A stretch of DNA of 64,000 nucleotides from Microbacteriaceae bacterium (GCA_014377425.1 JACMPQ010000037.1:1-64000), one strand, 5' to 3'; counted from the stretch's first letter, positions 1 to 10,110 are shown. Notes: generated by a model from the letters alone, not told the origin. Program-made: numbers and translations.

Positions 1-33
1 GCCGCACGGGGGCAGCGGGCGCCGGCTGATCTG

Positions 34-1203
34 GTGCCCGCTGTTCGGTTCGGAGGTGGTGACTCGGTGACGGTCAATCGCTCGGTCCGGCCGGCCTCGG
101 AAGTCATGCTGGAGTCCCCGCGGGCGTGGGTTGATTTCGCCAAGGGTTCCGCCATCATCTTGGTGGTGCTCTACCACTGCTCACTGTTTCTCAGCGAGGT
201 GGGTCTGGCCGGAAGCACCCCACGGCTGCGGGCAGTTCTCAGCTTTATGCCCATGGCCGTGTTTTTCTTTATTGCCGGTCTTACCGCCCGCCGCTCACTT
301 TCTTGGACCTTTCCCGAGCTCTGGCGACGACGCATAGCAGGGCTGATCTATCTCTACCTAATCTGGTCTCTACTGCGTGTGGTGTTTTACCTGGTCGTTC
401 CGCATCTGCGCGAATCGGAGTCGTCCCCCACCGATCTCCTCGTTATTGCCCTCCTACCGGTGTGGCCTACGAGTAGCCTCTGGTTTGTTTGGGCGCTCGC
501 GCTCTTCGCGGTGCTGGCTTGGCTCCTTCGGCGGGTTCCGATCCGGCTCCAATTAACGCTCACCGCACTCCTTGCCGTGGCGTTCACCACCCCGGGCCTC
601 CTGGACACCAACAACGTGGGGTGGGACAGGGTCGGCCAGAATCTCTTCTTTTTCCTTTTCGCTCTCCACACGGCCGACCGCATCCACTCCTGGGTGACCC
701 GGGTCAGGCGCTGGCACGTAGCAGTGCTCGGGGTTGCGTACGTACTGCTCGCGATCGTGCTCATCCCCCTTCACGGTGTTCGAATTCCGGGGCTCGCGCT
801 CCTTGAGGGGGTGATCGCTATCGCGCTCACCGTAGCTGTTTCTCAGACGTTCGTGCGGCTTCGCTGGCTATCTGTAGTTAGCGTGCTCGGGCAAGCTAGC
901 CTGCCGATCTATCTCGTCCATCTCTTTTTCATCGCGGCGGTTGTAGCTCTCCTCGCTCCGCTCGCGCAGTTCGGTGATCTATCGAACTACGCCAACCTTG
1001 TGCCTTTCGTGCTAGCCGTATTCTCGTTAGCGGCATCGCTCGCCCTCGGAAAACTTTTGCGTCGGGTTTCGTGGCTGTGGGTCAACCCCCTCCGTTCCCG
1101 TCTTAACCGGCGCGTTTCACCCAGCCAGTCCGCACCCAGCCAGTCCGCACCCAGCGAGTCCATGCACGGCCTTCCCATGCCCGGCCTACCCCCGAAGGAG
1201 TAA
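34..1203 (+). CDS. Acyltransferase 3 family membrane protein (EPS acyl decoration candidate)
   Basis: ORF track; multi-TM protein with acyltransferase_3-like N-terminus (RAWVDFAKGSAIILVVLYHC). True start may be an internal GTG near 67. Confidence 0.8.
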   Translation: MPAVRFGGGDSVTVNRSVRPASEVMLESPRAWVDFAKGSAIILVVLYHCSLFLSEVGLAGSTPRLRAVLSFMPMAVFFFIAGLTARRSLSWTFPELWRRRIAGLIYLYLIWSLLRVVFYLVVPHLRESESSPTDLLVIALLPVWPTSSLWFVWALALFAVLAWLLRRVPIRLQLTLTALLAVAFTTPGLLDTNNVGWDRVGQNLFFFLFALHTADRIHSWVTRVRRWHVAVLGVAYVLLAIVLIPLHGVRIPGLALLEGVIAIALTVAVSQTFVRLRWLSVVSVLGQASLPIYLVHLFFIAAVVALLAPLAQFGDLSNYANLVPFVLAVFSLAASLALGKLLRRVSWLWVNPLRSRLNRRVSPSQSAPSQSAPSESMHGLPMPGLPPKE

Positions 1204-1207
1204 CCCC

Positions 1208-2116
1208 GTGACCAGACGCCGCTTGACCCTCCCGATAATTACGACGACCCTTGCCGGTTTGGTATTGCTCGTTGGTTGTTCGACGCCGTCGAGTTTTGCC
1301 GCAGAGCGCACAGATCGCGTCGTTTCAATCAACGACATTGGCTACGGTTCGGCCGCTGGTCAAGATTTGAAACTCAACGCCTGCCTTCCACCGAAACGTT
1401 TCGGGCTGACCCCCGCCGTGGTGCTGGTGCACGGGGGAGGGTTTGACAGTGGCACGAAAGATGCCGAGGGGATGAAGACACTGTGCGCCCTGCTGGCGGA
1501 GGAAGGCATTGCCGGATTCAGCGTCGATTATCGTCTTATGCCAAAGTTTAGCTATCCCGCGCAGGTGAACGACGTCAGTACCGCGGTGCGCTGGCTTCGG
1601 GAAACCGGCCAACAGTCGCGGTTCGGGGTCGATCCCACGCGGGTGGGTCTATTCGGAAGTTCGGCCGGTGCCATCATCGTGTCGTCGGTAGGAACGACCG
1701 GCGAGGGCAGCACCGCAACCGGCACGCGCGTCGCTGCCGTTGTCGCGCTTTCGCCCGCCACCGACCTCACCGCGCAGGGTCTAAAGCTAGGTCTGCCAAC
1801 GGCCTCAAAAATGCGGATGGTCTACGGCTACCTCGGCTGCACCGACATCACCAGCTGTCCCAATGCTCGTCCAGCCTCACCGCTATACGGGGTGGACTCT
1901 ACTGACCCGGCGTTTTACATTGCAATCTCCGACAACGAGGTTGTTCCGGTTGGTCACGGCCTCGTGATGCGCGACGCGCTAATCGCCGCTGATGTTCCGG
2001 TAACCCTCGACGTTCGTAAGGGCACCAAACACGGGCTCAGCTTGCTCGACAGCACCATGCGAGCAGACATTGCTCACTTTCTCACGTCATCATTAGTGAC
2101 GAAACACCAGCCCTGA
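1208..2116 (+). CDS. Alpha/beta hydrolase (esterase/lipase-like) lipoprotein
   Basis: Lipobox-like LVGCS; HGGGF oxyanion motif; GSSAG nucleophile elbow; C-terminal KHG. Confidence 0.82.
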   Translation: MTRRRLTLPIITTTLAGLVLLVGCSTPSSFAAERTDRVVSINDIGYGSAAGQDLKLNACLPPKRFGLTPAVVLVHGGGFDSGTKDAEGMKTLCALLAEEGIAGFSVDYRLMPKFSYPAQVNDVSTAVRWLRETGQQSRFGVDPTRVGLFGSSAGAIIVSSVGTTGEGSTATGTRVAAVVALSPATDLTAQGLKLGLPTASKMRMVYGYLGCTDITSCPNARPASPLYGVDSTDPAFYIAISDNEVVPVGHGLVMRDALIAADVPVTLDVRKGTKHGLSLLDSTMRADIAHFLTSSLVTKHQP

Positions 2117-2264
2117 CGACGGATTCCCCCTGAATGCTCAGTTTCTTCAAAAAGGTTGACTACATGCGAATCGAAAGCGACATTTGCTTAGGGAACGAAA
2201 CCCATGTTAAGAGTCGTAGGTGTGCCGTCGTCAGATACTTGCCATCGTTCGAAAGGCCAGCGCC

Positions 2265-3773
2265 ATGGAAATAGGACGACTGCTTCGCATTCTTGGTACC
2301 CGCTGGACGGTCATCGTGGCCTTTATTCTTCTCGGAATAGCAGGGGGTGCTGCTGCTGCGGTCGTCACGCCGGTGAAATATTCGGCTTCGACCCGGCTGT
2401 TCGTGGGCGTTCAGATCGCCCCGGGGTCGAGCTCAAGTGACCTGGTGCAGGGCAACAACTTCGCTGCTCAGAAGGTCGCCTCCTACGTGGATGTTGCAAC
2501 GAGCCCGCGAGTACTCGACCCCGTAATCGGGATACTGAAGATGAAGACCACCGCGGCCGACCTCGCGCGGGAGGTCACGGCCAGTACCCAGGTCAACTCC
2601 GTGGTCATCGAGATCGCTGCATTGGCTGAAACCCCACGAAGCGCGGCTGTGTTGTCGAGGACAATCGCCGAAAGTTTTGCCAACGTGGTCGTAAATCAAA
2701 TCGAAAAACCCGCCGATGGCAGCACGAGCCCGGTCAAAGTGGAGATCTTGCAGCCAGCCGTGGCACCCAAGACGGCGGCATTTCCGATCCTCCCGCTGAA
2801 TCTTGCAATCGGTGCTCTCAGCGGACTAATCATCGGTTTTACCCTTGCTCTTGCGTTCGGACTGCTGGACCGACGTCTTCACAGTCGTTCCGCCGTCGAA
2901 CGCGTTGCGGGGCTGCCGACAATCGGTGTGATTGGGACGGATCGTGTGAGTAGAAAACACCCCATCATCTCGAGCCAACTCCTGCGCGGCATTCGAGCCG
3001 AGGAATTTCGCGGCTTACGCACCAACCTGCAATATCTCAATTTCGCCGGACAATTAAAGAGTTTTCTTGTCACCTCCTCGGTTTCTGGTGAGGGAAAAAC
3101 CTCGACCGTGGCAAATTTGGCCACCATATTGGCCGAGAGTGGTGCGACGGTTGCTGTGGTCGATGCAGACCTCCGGATGCCGCACCTGGCCGAGCTGCTC
3201 AACCTCGACGCAAGCTCCGGCCTTACCGATGTGCTCGTGGGGAGAATTACCGTCGCCGAGGCGCTGCGGCCGTGGGGCCAGCGTGCGGCAGTCGTGATTC
3301 TCCCGGCCGGAAACATCCCCCCGAACCCGAGCGAACTCCTCGGCTCCACCGCGATGACCGCAGTCCTGGCTGAATTGTCGCAAAACTTCGACTACGTGTT
3401 GATTGATGCGCCGCCGGTTCTACCTGTGACGGATGCGGTCGTGCTCAGCCGGGAGGCGGATGCGACGATTTTGGTTGCAGAAGTGAACCGGGTACAGGAG
3501 TCCCAATTACTTGCCGCGATCGAGATGTTGCGAGTTGGCGGCACCACGCCGGTGGGGATGGTCGTCACGAGGGTTCCGCGACGCGGCCCCGACTCACGAC
3601 GCTATGCGTTCTCTGGCTATTACGCACCGTCGCACTCGGAATCTGTAAACACTGCGTCGGAAATTTCGCCGCAGCACTCAGTCGCGTCGGAAACCTCGAG
3701 TCGAAATTCGGCCGTCGGGTCGATATCGGTGAACCCGAAATCCGGCGGCACCAACCCGGCTTCACCCGAGTAG
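2265..3773 (+). CDS. Polysaccharide co-polymerase / BY-type tyrosine kinase (Wzz + CpsD-like)
   Basis: N-terminal Wzz-like TM region, Walker A SVSGEGKTS, Walker A' VDADLRMP, Walker B VLIDAPP. ORF opens at 2220; ATG at 2265 (MEIGRLLRILG) preferred. Confidence 0.85.
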   Translation: MEIGRLLRILGTRWTVIVAFILLGIAGGAAAAVVTPVKYSASTRLFVGVQIAPGSSSSDLVQGNNFAAQKVASYVDVATSPRVLDPVIGILKMKTTAADLAREVTASTQVNSVVIEIAALAETPRSAAVLSRTIAESFANVVVNQIEKPADGSTSPVKVEILQPAVAPKTAAFPILPLNLAIGALSGLIIGFTLALAFGLLDRRLHSRSAVERVAGLPTIGVIGTDRVSRKHPIISSQLLRGIRAEEFRGLRTNLQYLNFAGQLKSFLVTSSVSGEGKTSTVANLATILAESGATVAVVDADLRMPHLAELLNLDASSGLTDVLVGRITVAEALRPWGQRAAVVILPAGNIPPNPSELLGSTAMTAVLAELSQNFDYVLIDAPPVLPVTDAVVLSREADATILVAEVNRVQESQLLAAIEMLRVGGTTPVGMVVTRVPRRGPDSRRYAFSGYYAPSHSESVNTASEISPQHSVASETSSRNSAVGSISVNPKSGGTNPASPE

Positions 3774-3778
3774 CGCTC

Positions 3779-4786
3779 ATGCCGCGTCCAAACAGGGGTG
3801 GTCCAATGGTGCCCCGCTCCCGCCCATCCGGTACTGGTCGATTCGGTATTGGTAGGTCGGGCAGGGTTCGACCATCTGCTCGACAGCGCGGTTCAGCTCT
3901 GCTGTTGGGGCTCTCGGCAGTTGTCGCGGTCGGGTTCGTCGGGGTGGCCGTGGTTTCGGCAACGCCTACCCCCACTACAAACGCGGGGGCCCCGCCGCCC
4001 TCCTATGAGGTTCCCACCGGCATCGCTCCGAACAACGAAGCGCCAGCCGAAACCATCGGAGTACCAACCCGGGTTCTGCTGGCCCTGAATGAGTCCGGCG
4101 CCTGGCGCGGCTCAGCCGGCGGTTGTCCCGCCGCACCTACCGCACTCGAGTTCACGATCGACGGCGGCGCCACCTGGACCCCGTCCCTGGCGGCGCCAAA
4201 ACTGGGGGTTTCGTCTGTTTTGACGATGAATCGGGGTGCTCAGGGCTCGACCGAAGTGGTGGGGCAACCCGCAGCGGGATGCGTTCCCCAGCTATTCTCT
4301 GCCACTGCGCGCAGCGACCGTTGGCAGCTTCTCGGGGGTGCCGAGAAACAGTGGTACGTCGTTCCCGGTGGCGGAAATTCGATCAATACCCCTTCGGGTG
4401 TGCGACCTACCCCGTGTGCAGTTGTCGTGGGCGTCAGTGCTCGCACCGATGGAAGTGTCGGCGTGTTGTGCAGCGACCAGCGACTTTTTCGCTCGCGGGA
4501 TTCCGCCGCAAGCTGGGATGCCGGGTTGTTCGTTCCCGGGGCGAGAAGCATTGACCAGAACGCCACAAGTTATCTTGTCGCCGTTGCAGGGCGCTCCGAG
4601 TGCGCCGGGGTGCAAATCGTGGTGGTGTACCCACAGCCTGCACCGCGGGATCGTGCCGTACTCGCCTGCCATAAATCGGCGGCCGACACGCAGCAGGTCG
4701 TGATTTCCAATGCTGGCACGGCGCTGTGGTTGTGGGCCGGAGATGAACTCGTTGTCACCACCGATCGCGGCGTGACCTGGCGCTGA
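3779..4786 (+). CDS. Membrane-anchored or secreted protein with BNR/beta-propeller-like repeats, unknown function
   Basis: TM/signal segment SALLLGLSAVVAVGFVGVAVV; FTIDGGATWTP, LFRSRDSAASWD and VTTDRGVTW resemble Asp-box repeats. Confidence 0.6.
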   Translation: MPRPNRGGPMVPRSRPSGTGRFGIGRSGRVRPSARQRGSALLLGLSAVVAVGFVGVAVVSATPTPTTNAGAPPPSYEVPTGIAPNNEAPAETIGVPTRVLLALNESGAWRGSAGGCPAAPTALEFTIDGGATWTPSLAAPKLGVSSVLTMNRGAQGSTEVVGQPAAGCVPQLFSATARSDRWQLLGGAEKQWYVVPGGGNSINTPSGVRPTPCAVVVGVSARTDGSVGVLCSDQRLFRSRDSAASWDAGLFVPGARSIDQNATSYLVAVAGRSECAGVQIVVVYPQPAPRDRAVLACHKSAADTQQVVISNAGTALWLWAGDELVVTTDRGVTWR

Positions 4787-4824
4787 CGTCCGAAGCCGAT
4801 TGCTAACCGAGGAGAAGTTGAACC

Positions 4825-5817
4825 GTGTCAGATTCACCTGTCAAAAAAGCCTCGCCGAGAAAATTGCTACTCGTGGCGTCGTCTGGGGGTCACCTTGCAG
4901 AGCTTGACCGCCTCGTGCCAGAACTTCATGCGACCCCAGACTCGCTCTGGGTTACCTTTGACACCCCACAAAGTCGCTCGTTGCTCGCCGGGCGACGGAG
5001 AATTCATGTTCCTTATGTTCGCCCGCGGGACATCGTTGGGGTTGCCCGTGCGGCGGCCGTGATCCAACGGGTGTTGCATCACGAGAATTTCGACGGTGCG
5101 GTGAGCACCGGAGCTGCTATCGCGGTAGCGGCTCTTCCCCTTGCAGCCGCGCACGGCGTGCCAAGTCTCTACATCGAAAGCGTTTCCCGGGTCGACGGGC
5201 CGTCGTTGAGCGGTCGAATTATTGCCGCGACTCGGCTCGTGAGTCTGCGCACGCAGTATGCCAGCTGGTCGAGCGACCGCTGGAAGCTCCAGCCGAGTAT
5301 CCTGTCGACTTTTCACAGTGAGCCCCGAACGCCCGCACCCCGGCCAAGTCTTTTCGTCACCCTCGGCACCATTGAGGGTTATCGCTTTGATGCGCTCATC
5401 GATGCCGTACTCAGAACCGGGCTGGCCGATCATCGCACCGTGTGGCAACTTGGATTCACCGCCGATCGGGTTGGACTACCCGGAACCATTCACGAACAAA
5501 TGCGCTACCGCGACTTTCAGCAGGCGGCCCAAGACGCCGATGTGGTGATCACCCATGCGGGGGTCGGGAGTCTTCTCGGACTACTTGATCTGGGAATTTA
5601 TCCGGTGTTAGTGAGTCGAAGAATTAGCCGCAATGAGCACGTTGATGATCACCAACATCAGATTTCCCAGTTGGCGGGCCGTTTGGGCGTTGCCGCCGCA
5701 ATCGACGCGCCCGAACTCGACGCGGCAATCATTCATGCAGCCGCGCGCCGCCACGTGTACAACGCAGCGGCAGATTCCGTGCGGCTGGGTGAGAAATTCG
5801 AAGAGGGGGACGGATGA
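4825..5817 (+). CDS. Glycosyltransferase, fused Alg14/Alg13-like (PssD/PssE-like)
   Basis: LLLVASSGGHLAEL (Alg14-type) followed by LFVTLGTIEGYRFDALIDAV ... VITHAGVGSLLGLLDLGIYPVLVSR (GT28 C-terminal type). Confidence 0.8.
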   Translation: MSDSPVKKASPRKLLLVASSGGHLAELDRLVPELHATPDSLWVTFDTPQSRSLLAGRRRIHVPYVRPRDIVGVARAAAVIQRVLHHENFDGAVSTGAAIAVAALPLAAAHGVPSLYIESVSRVDGPSLSGRIIAATRLVSLRTQYASWSSDRWKLQPSILSTFHSEPRTPAPRPSLFVTLGTIEGYRFDALIDAVLRTGLADHRTVWQLGFTADRVGLPGTIHEQMRYRDFQQAAQDADVVITHAGVGSLLGLLDLGIYPVLVSRRISRNEHVDDHQHQISQLAGRLGVAAAIDAPELDAAIIHAAARRHVYNAAADSVRLGEKFEEGDG

Positions 5818-6920
5818 CGGATAGTGCGACCGACAGTAGTGCTAGCCGCCGCCGTACCATCTTCGTCCCCGCCCGTGGGCAATATGAGAATGTCGGGGAC
5901 ATTCTGTTGCGGCGACAACTCTTGGATTGGGCTCGCGAGAGTGGCCCGCTGCATGTGTACTTGGGTTGGTCGCCGCCCGGATATGCCGAGGGTTTGCGAC
6001 TGCAGCCTTCAGACGTGCAATATCGTTCATTTCTTCGGTGGTATCTCGTGGCGCTCTGGCAGTCACTGCGCGGGACTGCTTCCTACGTCTTCAAGCCCGG
6101 GGAAATTCAGCTCACCCTGGCGGGAATGAAAGAGCACGTCTCTATGCTGCCGGTAATTGCACTCGTGCGGGCTCGGGGCGGAACGGTTGCCCGTATCGGG
6201 GTGGGTAGTCGCAACTTTGCGTCCATTCCCCGTGCACTTATGTGGCCCTCCATCGCCCTATCCACGCTGTCGGTATGGCGAGACTCTGAGACCGCCCGAT
6301 ACTTGGGACGCGGGCAGGTAATGCCCGATCTAGCGTTCGGTGAGGTGTCAACTGAGCTGGTTTCGCGGCGCCCTGAGTTGTTGGTGATTTCTCTCCGCTC
6401 GGATCTGGGCGAGCGACCGTACCCGGGGTCGGAATGGATTAGCGCCGTTCAAAATTTCGCACAACTGCACTCTCTGGCCCTGTTCACGGTAACTCAGGTG
6501 CATGTCGACGAGGAGCGCAATCGTCGGTTGGCTGAGTTGCTCGGGGCGCAATTTTTGGGCTGGGATGGCGCGGACCATCATCTTCAGGAGATCCGGCTTC
6601 GCGAGCTTTACCGGCAATCCGCCGTCGTGGTCAGCGATCGCCTGCACGTTTTGGTTGCCGCCATCACCGAGGGGGCGGTGCCTGTGGGGCTATTGCTCGA
6701 CTCCTCAGACAAAATCGCGCGCCATTTCTCGGCCGCGGGAATGCCCGGAATTGGAATCAATGCGGGGGCGCTTTCGGCCGGAGAAATCGCCGCACACCTC
6801 GAGACATCATTAGCGCGGCGCTTCGAACTCATAGCTCTCCTGCGATCGGCCCAGAAACAGTTGAATCTCGTTCGCGAACGTCTAGGGACGGCGCTCACTT
6901 CAGCGCCCACCCGGCGATGA
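5814..6920 (+). CDS. Polysaccharide pyruvyl transferase family protein
   Basis: PARGQYENVGDILLRRQLLDW and SDRLHVLVAAITEGAVPVGLLLDSSDKI motifs; 4-bp overlap with upstream GT. Confidence 0.75.
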   Translation: MTDSATDSSASRRRTIFVPARGQYENVGDILLRRQLLDWARESGPLHVYLGWSPPGYAEGLRLQPSDVQYRSFLRWYLVALWQSLRGTASYVFKPGEIQLTLAGMKEHVSMLPVIALVRARGGTVARIGVGSRNFASIPRALMWPSIALSTLSVWRDSETARYLGRGQVMPDLAFGEVSTELVSRRPELLVISLRSDLGERPYPGSEWISAVQNFAQLHSLALFTVTQVHVDEERNRRLAELLGAQFLGWDGADHHLQEIRLRELYRQSAVVVSDRLHVLVAAITEGAVPVGLLLDSSDKIARHFSAAGMPGIGINAGALSAGEIAAHLETSLARRFELIALLRSAQKQLNLVRERLGTALTSAPTRR

Positions 6921-6960
6921 GACGACGACTTTTGAATACGGTATTGCAGGTGAAGGGGAG

Positions 6961-8070
6961 ATGAGTAGAGGCGTGGGCACGTTGAGACCGGTGGCGGTGC
7001 ACATTGGTCGAAGCGGAGAAGTGGCGGGGGGAATGGCGCAGGTACTGAATGGCTATCGCGACTGGAATTTTGATGGCTACGACATCCGCATTATCGAATC
7101 TCGGGATGGCAGCCGCGGGATGTCCGCGCTCAGGGTGGCGGTCGCAGCGGCCCGAGAGCTGTGGCAGCTTGCCGATCGACGCCACAGCGTGGTGATTGCA
7201 CACCTCTCCGAGCGCGGCTCGTTTCTGCGCGAGGGCGCCCTGCTCGTTCTGGCGCGCGCTCGGGGTTTCGCCACGGTCGCGCACCTTCACGGCAGCGACT
7301 TCGATGCATTCGCGCGGGCTCGCCCGGGTCTGGTGCGCACTGTGCTGAAGGCTGCTCTGCGGGTAGTGGTGCTGTCGGAGCGAACCGGCGCAACGGTGAA
7401 TCGGTTTGTCACCGCCGAGCGTGTGGTGCTGGTGCCGAACGCGGTACAGGAGGGGCTTTCGGTTCCGAAGGAACGGATAATCGTGTTCGGTGGAGCGGTG
7501 AGCAGGCGCAAAGGCGTCGATTTGCTGTTGGCAGCTTGGGACGTGTTGACCGAACAGGGCATAACCGCTGACTGGCGCCTCGTCATCGCCGGCCCGCTCA
7601 CCGACAGCTCGCTTCGGGAAGATCTCGAACGGAACAGGATCGGTGGGGTGGAGGTTCTTGGTCCCGTCGCCCATGACACCCTTTTGCACCTTCTCGATCG
7701 ATCGATGATCGCCGTGCTGCCTTCCCGAGATGAGGCAATGCCGGTGTTCATCCTTGAGGCGATGACCCGACGCAACTGCACGATCGCCACTAACGTGGGG
7801 GGAATCGCGGCGGTGCTGGCTGACGGGGCGGGGATGTTGATTGCGTCGGCCCAGCTAACTGCTCTGGTGGGGGCACTCGAACGTGCACTTTCTGACGAGC
7901 CTGCTCGCGCGCAGTTCGGAGACCGGGCCGCAGCCGCTGTCGAGGCCCGGTTCTCCGCATCAGTGGTGTTTCCGCGGCTGGAAGCAGTGTGGGAGAGCGC
8001 GCGAGCGGAGGCAGTCGGTGATGTTAGGCGACACAGGGCAGATTGGAGAAACCTGCCGCGGCGCCGGTGA
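6961..8070 (+). CDS. Glycosyltransferase family 4
   Basis: HLHGSDFDAFARA, VFGGAVSRRKGVDLLLAAW, LPSRDEAMPVFILEAMTRRNCTIATNVGGI. Confidence 0.85.
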   Translation: MSRGVGTLRPVAVHIGRSGEVAGGMAQVLNGYRDWNFDGYDIRIIESRDGSRGMSALRVAVAAARELWQLADRRHSVVIAHLSERGSFLREGALLVLARARGFATVAHLHGSDFDAFARARPGLVRTVLKAALRVVVLSERTGATVNRFVTAERVVLVPNAVQEGLSVPKERIIVFGGAVSRRKGVDLLLAAWDVLTEQGITADWRLVIAGPLTDSSLREDLERNRIGGVEVLGPVAHDTLLHLLDRSMIAVLPSRDEAMPVFILEAMTRRNCTIATNVGGIAAVLADGAGMLIASAQLTALVGALERALSDEPARAQFGDRAAAAVEARFSASVVFPRLEAVWESARAEAVGDVRRHRADWRNLPRRR

Positions 8071-9751
8071 TCGTATTTGAACAGGAAACAAGGGTGTTGC
8101 TAGAGCCCCGCCCCTTCAGTTCATAGACGTCGAAGCCGACCCCGGTCGAATTCACAGCACCGGTGTTGTTGGCGAAGATGTTGCGCAGTCCCCACTCCGG
8201 CATGCTGCCATTGACCTGGAAACCGTTTTTGGTACTCACGCTGCCGGTATTGGCGGTAACCGACCAGCCGTTACCCATCACCATTACCCAGCCGTCGGAA
8301 CGGGCCATGCCGTTTAGGCCGCTCAGTAAATTCCCACGAATTACCCCGCCGGTCGTGCCCTCTTTGGCGTCGATGAGTTGGGAGCCGCTTTCGGAGAGCG
8401 TGTTACCCACAATGGCGTTGCGGTCGCTGCGGTCAGGCAGGCATGCCGTGAGCGCGCACCAGTTGTTTTTAGACGATCCGATGTACACACCCTCCCCGTA
8501 AAACGGATCCAGTCGGCCGGTGCGGCGAATGGTGTTACCCACCACGGTGCTGTCGGTGGTCTGGGATTGCAGATGCACACCCTCATAACCGATTTCTTGG
8601 ATGAGGAGGTCGGAAATGGTGACGTGGTGGCTTGCCAGCACAGCGACGCCTTTGAGTCCGTTGGTAACGGTCATTCCGGTGACGATTAGATTCGAGGAAT
8701 TGTTGATGAGGAATCCGTGATTGAGGGAAATTCCGCCCACGTTGACGATCGCATCGCGGCTGCCACAAATCCAGATCGGCTGCGTGGGAGTGCCGTTGGC
8801 CGTGACCTTGATTTGACCGGTATAAGTTCCGGGAGCCAGACGAATGACGTTTCCGGGTTTGGCGTATGGCAACGCGCGAAGGAGTTCCGCGGAGTTTGTG
8901 ACCGTGACGCTGGCCGTCGGGCATTGGCTATAGCGCGCGCTGGTTACCGGAGTTTTTCCTGAAATTACTGCGATCGGTGCGGATCGCACGGACTCATTGC
9001 CGGTGAGATCTACCGCGGAGACGAGATAGCGCAGGGTACTGTCTCCCACTTCGCCGGACACCGTGAAGCTGGTGGCCGTGGGGGTTACCCAGCCGATGAG
9101 CCGCGCCGCGCCGGTGGCGGGAAGTTGGTAGACGCGGTAGCCGGCGAGGTCGCTTGCTGCGACCGGGAGCCAGCTGATTGCCGTCTGGCCCCCACTGGTG
9201 CTGGCCAGAGCGCCAGTCGGTTGCGCGGGGGCCGTGGTGTCGATCACGGTGATCGAGTCGATGAGTAAATTCTTTCCGGTTGATGCCGGATTTGAGAGCC
9301 CCGAACGTTCCACGGTGATGGTGTGCACTCCCGCCGACAGGCTTCTTGTCTGAAATACGGTCTGCTGATAGAGCGTTTGCGCGGAATAGCGGTCAACCGT
9401 GGCCACTCGCACGCCATCGATATTCACGTAGGCGATACCGGATGACGGCGTGGTGCGACTGGTCCAGCGCACGGCGGTGCCGGTGAAGGTCAGTGCGGCG
9501 GAACCGGGAAGATTGAGGTACGAGCTGGATTTTCCGCTGTCGCTGCTCGAAGACATGTTTGACCACGTGCCAGTGGACACGATTGGCGTGGCGGTATTTT
9601 CATAGACCCCAACCGGTGCGGCTGGGGTGGTGACGGTTGCGGATGCGGCTCCCGCGGTCAACGGCACCAGGGCGACCGCGATGAGCCCACCGATCATCGA
9701 TCGGACTGTGATCGCCGACCAGTGGCTGCCACCGTGATTGTTATCTGACAA
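8024..9751 (-). CDS. Secreted right-handed parallel beta-helix protein with Fn3-like domain (pectate-lyase-like fold)
   Basis: Signal peptide; Fn3-like QPTGALASTSGGQTAISWLP; beta-helix repeats GFLINNSSNLIVTGMTVTNGLKGVAVLASHHVTISDLLIQEIGYEGVHL. Confidence 0.8.
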   Translation of the reverse strand: MSDNNHGGSHWSAITVRSMIGGLIAVALVPLTAGAASATVTTPAAPVGVYENTATPIVSTGTWSNMSSSSDSGKSSSYLNLPGSAALTFTGTAVRWTSRTTPSSGIAYVNIDGVRVATVDRYSAQTLYQQTVFQTRSLSAGVHTITVERSGLSNPASTGKNLLIDSITVIDTTAPAQPTGALASTSGGQTAISWLPVAASDLAGYRVYQLPATGAARLIGWVTPTATSFTVSGEVGDSTLRYLVSAVDLTGNESVRSAPIAVISGKTPVTSARYSQCPTASVTVTNSAELLRALPYAKPGNVIRLAPGTYTGQIKVTANGTPTQPIWICGSRDAIVNVGGISLNHGFLINNSSNLIVTGMTVTNGLKGVAVLASHHVTISDLLIQEIGYEGVHLQSQTTDSTVVGNTIRRTGRLDPFYGEGVYIGSSKNNWCALTACLPDRSDRNAIVGNTLSESGSQLIDAKEGTTGGVIRGNLLSGLNGMARSDGWVMVMGNGWSVTANTGSVSTKNGFQVNGSMPEWGLRNIFANNTGAVNSTGVGFDVYELKGRGSSNTLVSCSNTITGAAAGFSNLPCVA

Positions 9752-10020
9752 AAGAAGCCCCCAAGGTATTACATGTGTGGGGGCGTGGTGGACGGCCGCC
9801 GGCGTGCCCGATGAGCTGCGGGCAAAGCATCCGGTTCGCGGAGATCAGAGGAGCGGCAAACCCCCCTGCCGCCTCTGGCTCTACGGTACCGGAAATAGTT
9901 CTCGTCAACCTGAATTCCCCTCATTTTGGGGGTGCCTGCAATCTCCCAGTCAACCAACCGCATCGGCACAAGAACCGACCGTAAAGTCGGCGCTGTTGGA
10001 GCCTAGGTTTCAATCTCGTT

Positions 10021-10039
10021 TATGGTCACCCGGACCATA
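10021..10039. promoter_or_regulatory. Perfect 7-bp inverted repeat TATGGTC-ACCCG-GACCATA upstream of the ferritin-like gene
   Basis: Seen directly in the 359-bp divergent intergenic region; candidate operator. Confidence 0.4.
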
Positions 10040-10110
10040 AAAGAGACATCATCGCTGTGCGACTCAGACGTTTTGCTGAGTGCGCGCCAGTCATTGGTTG
10101 GAGCATCATC

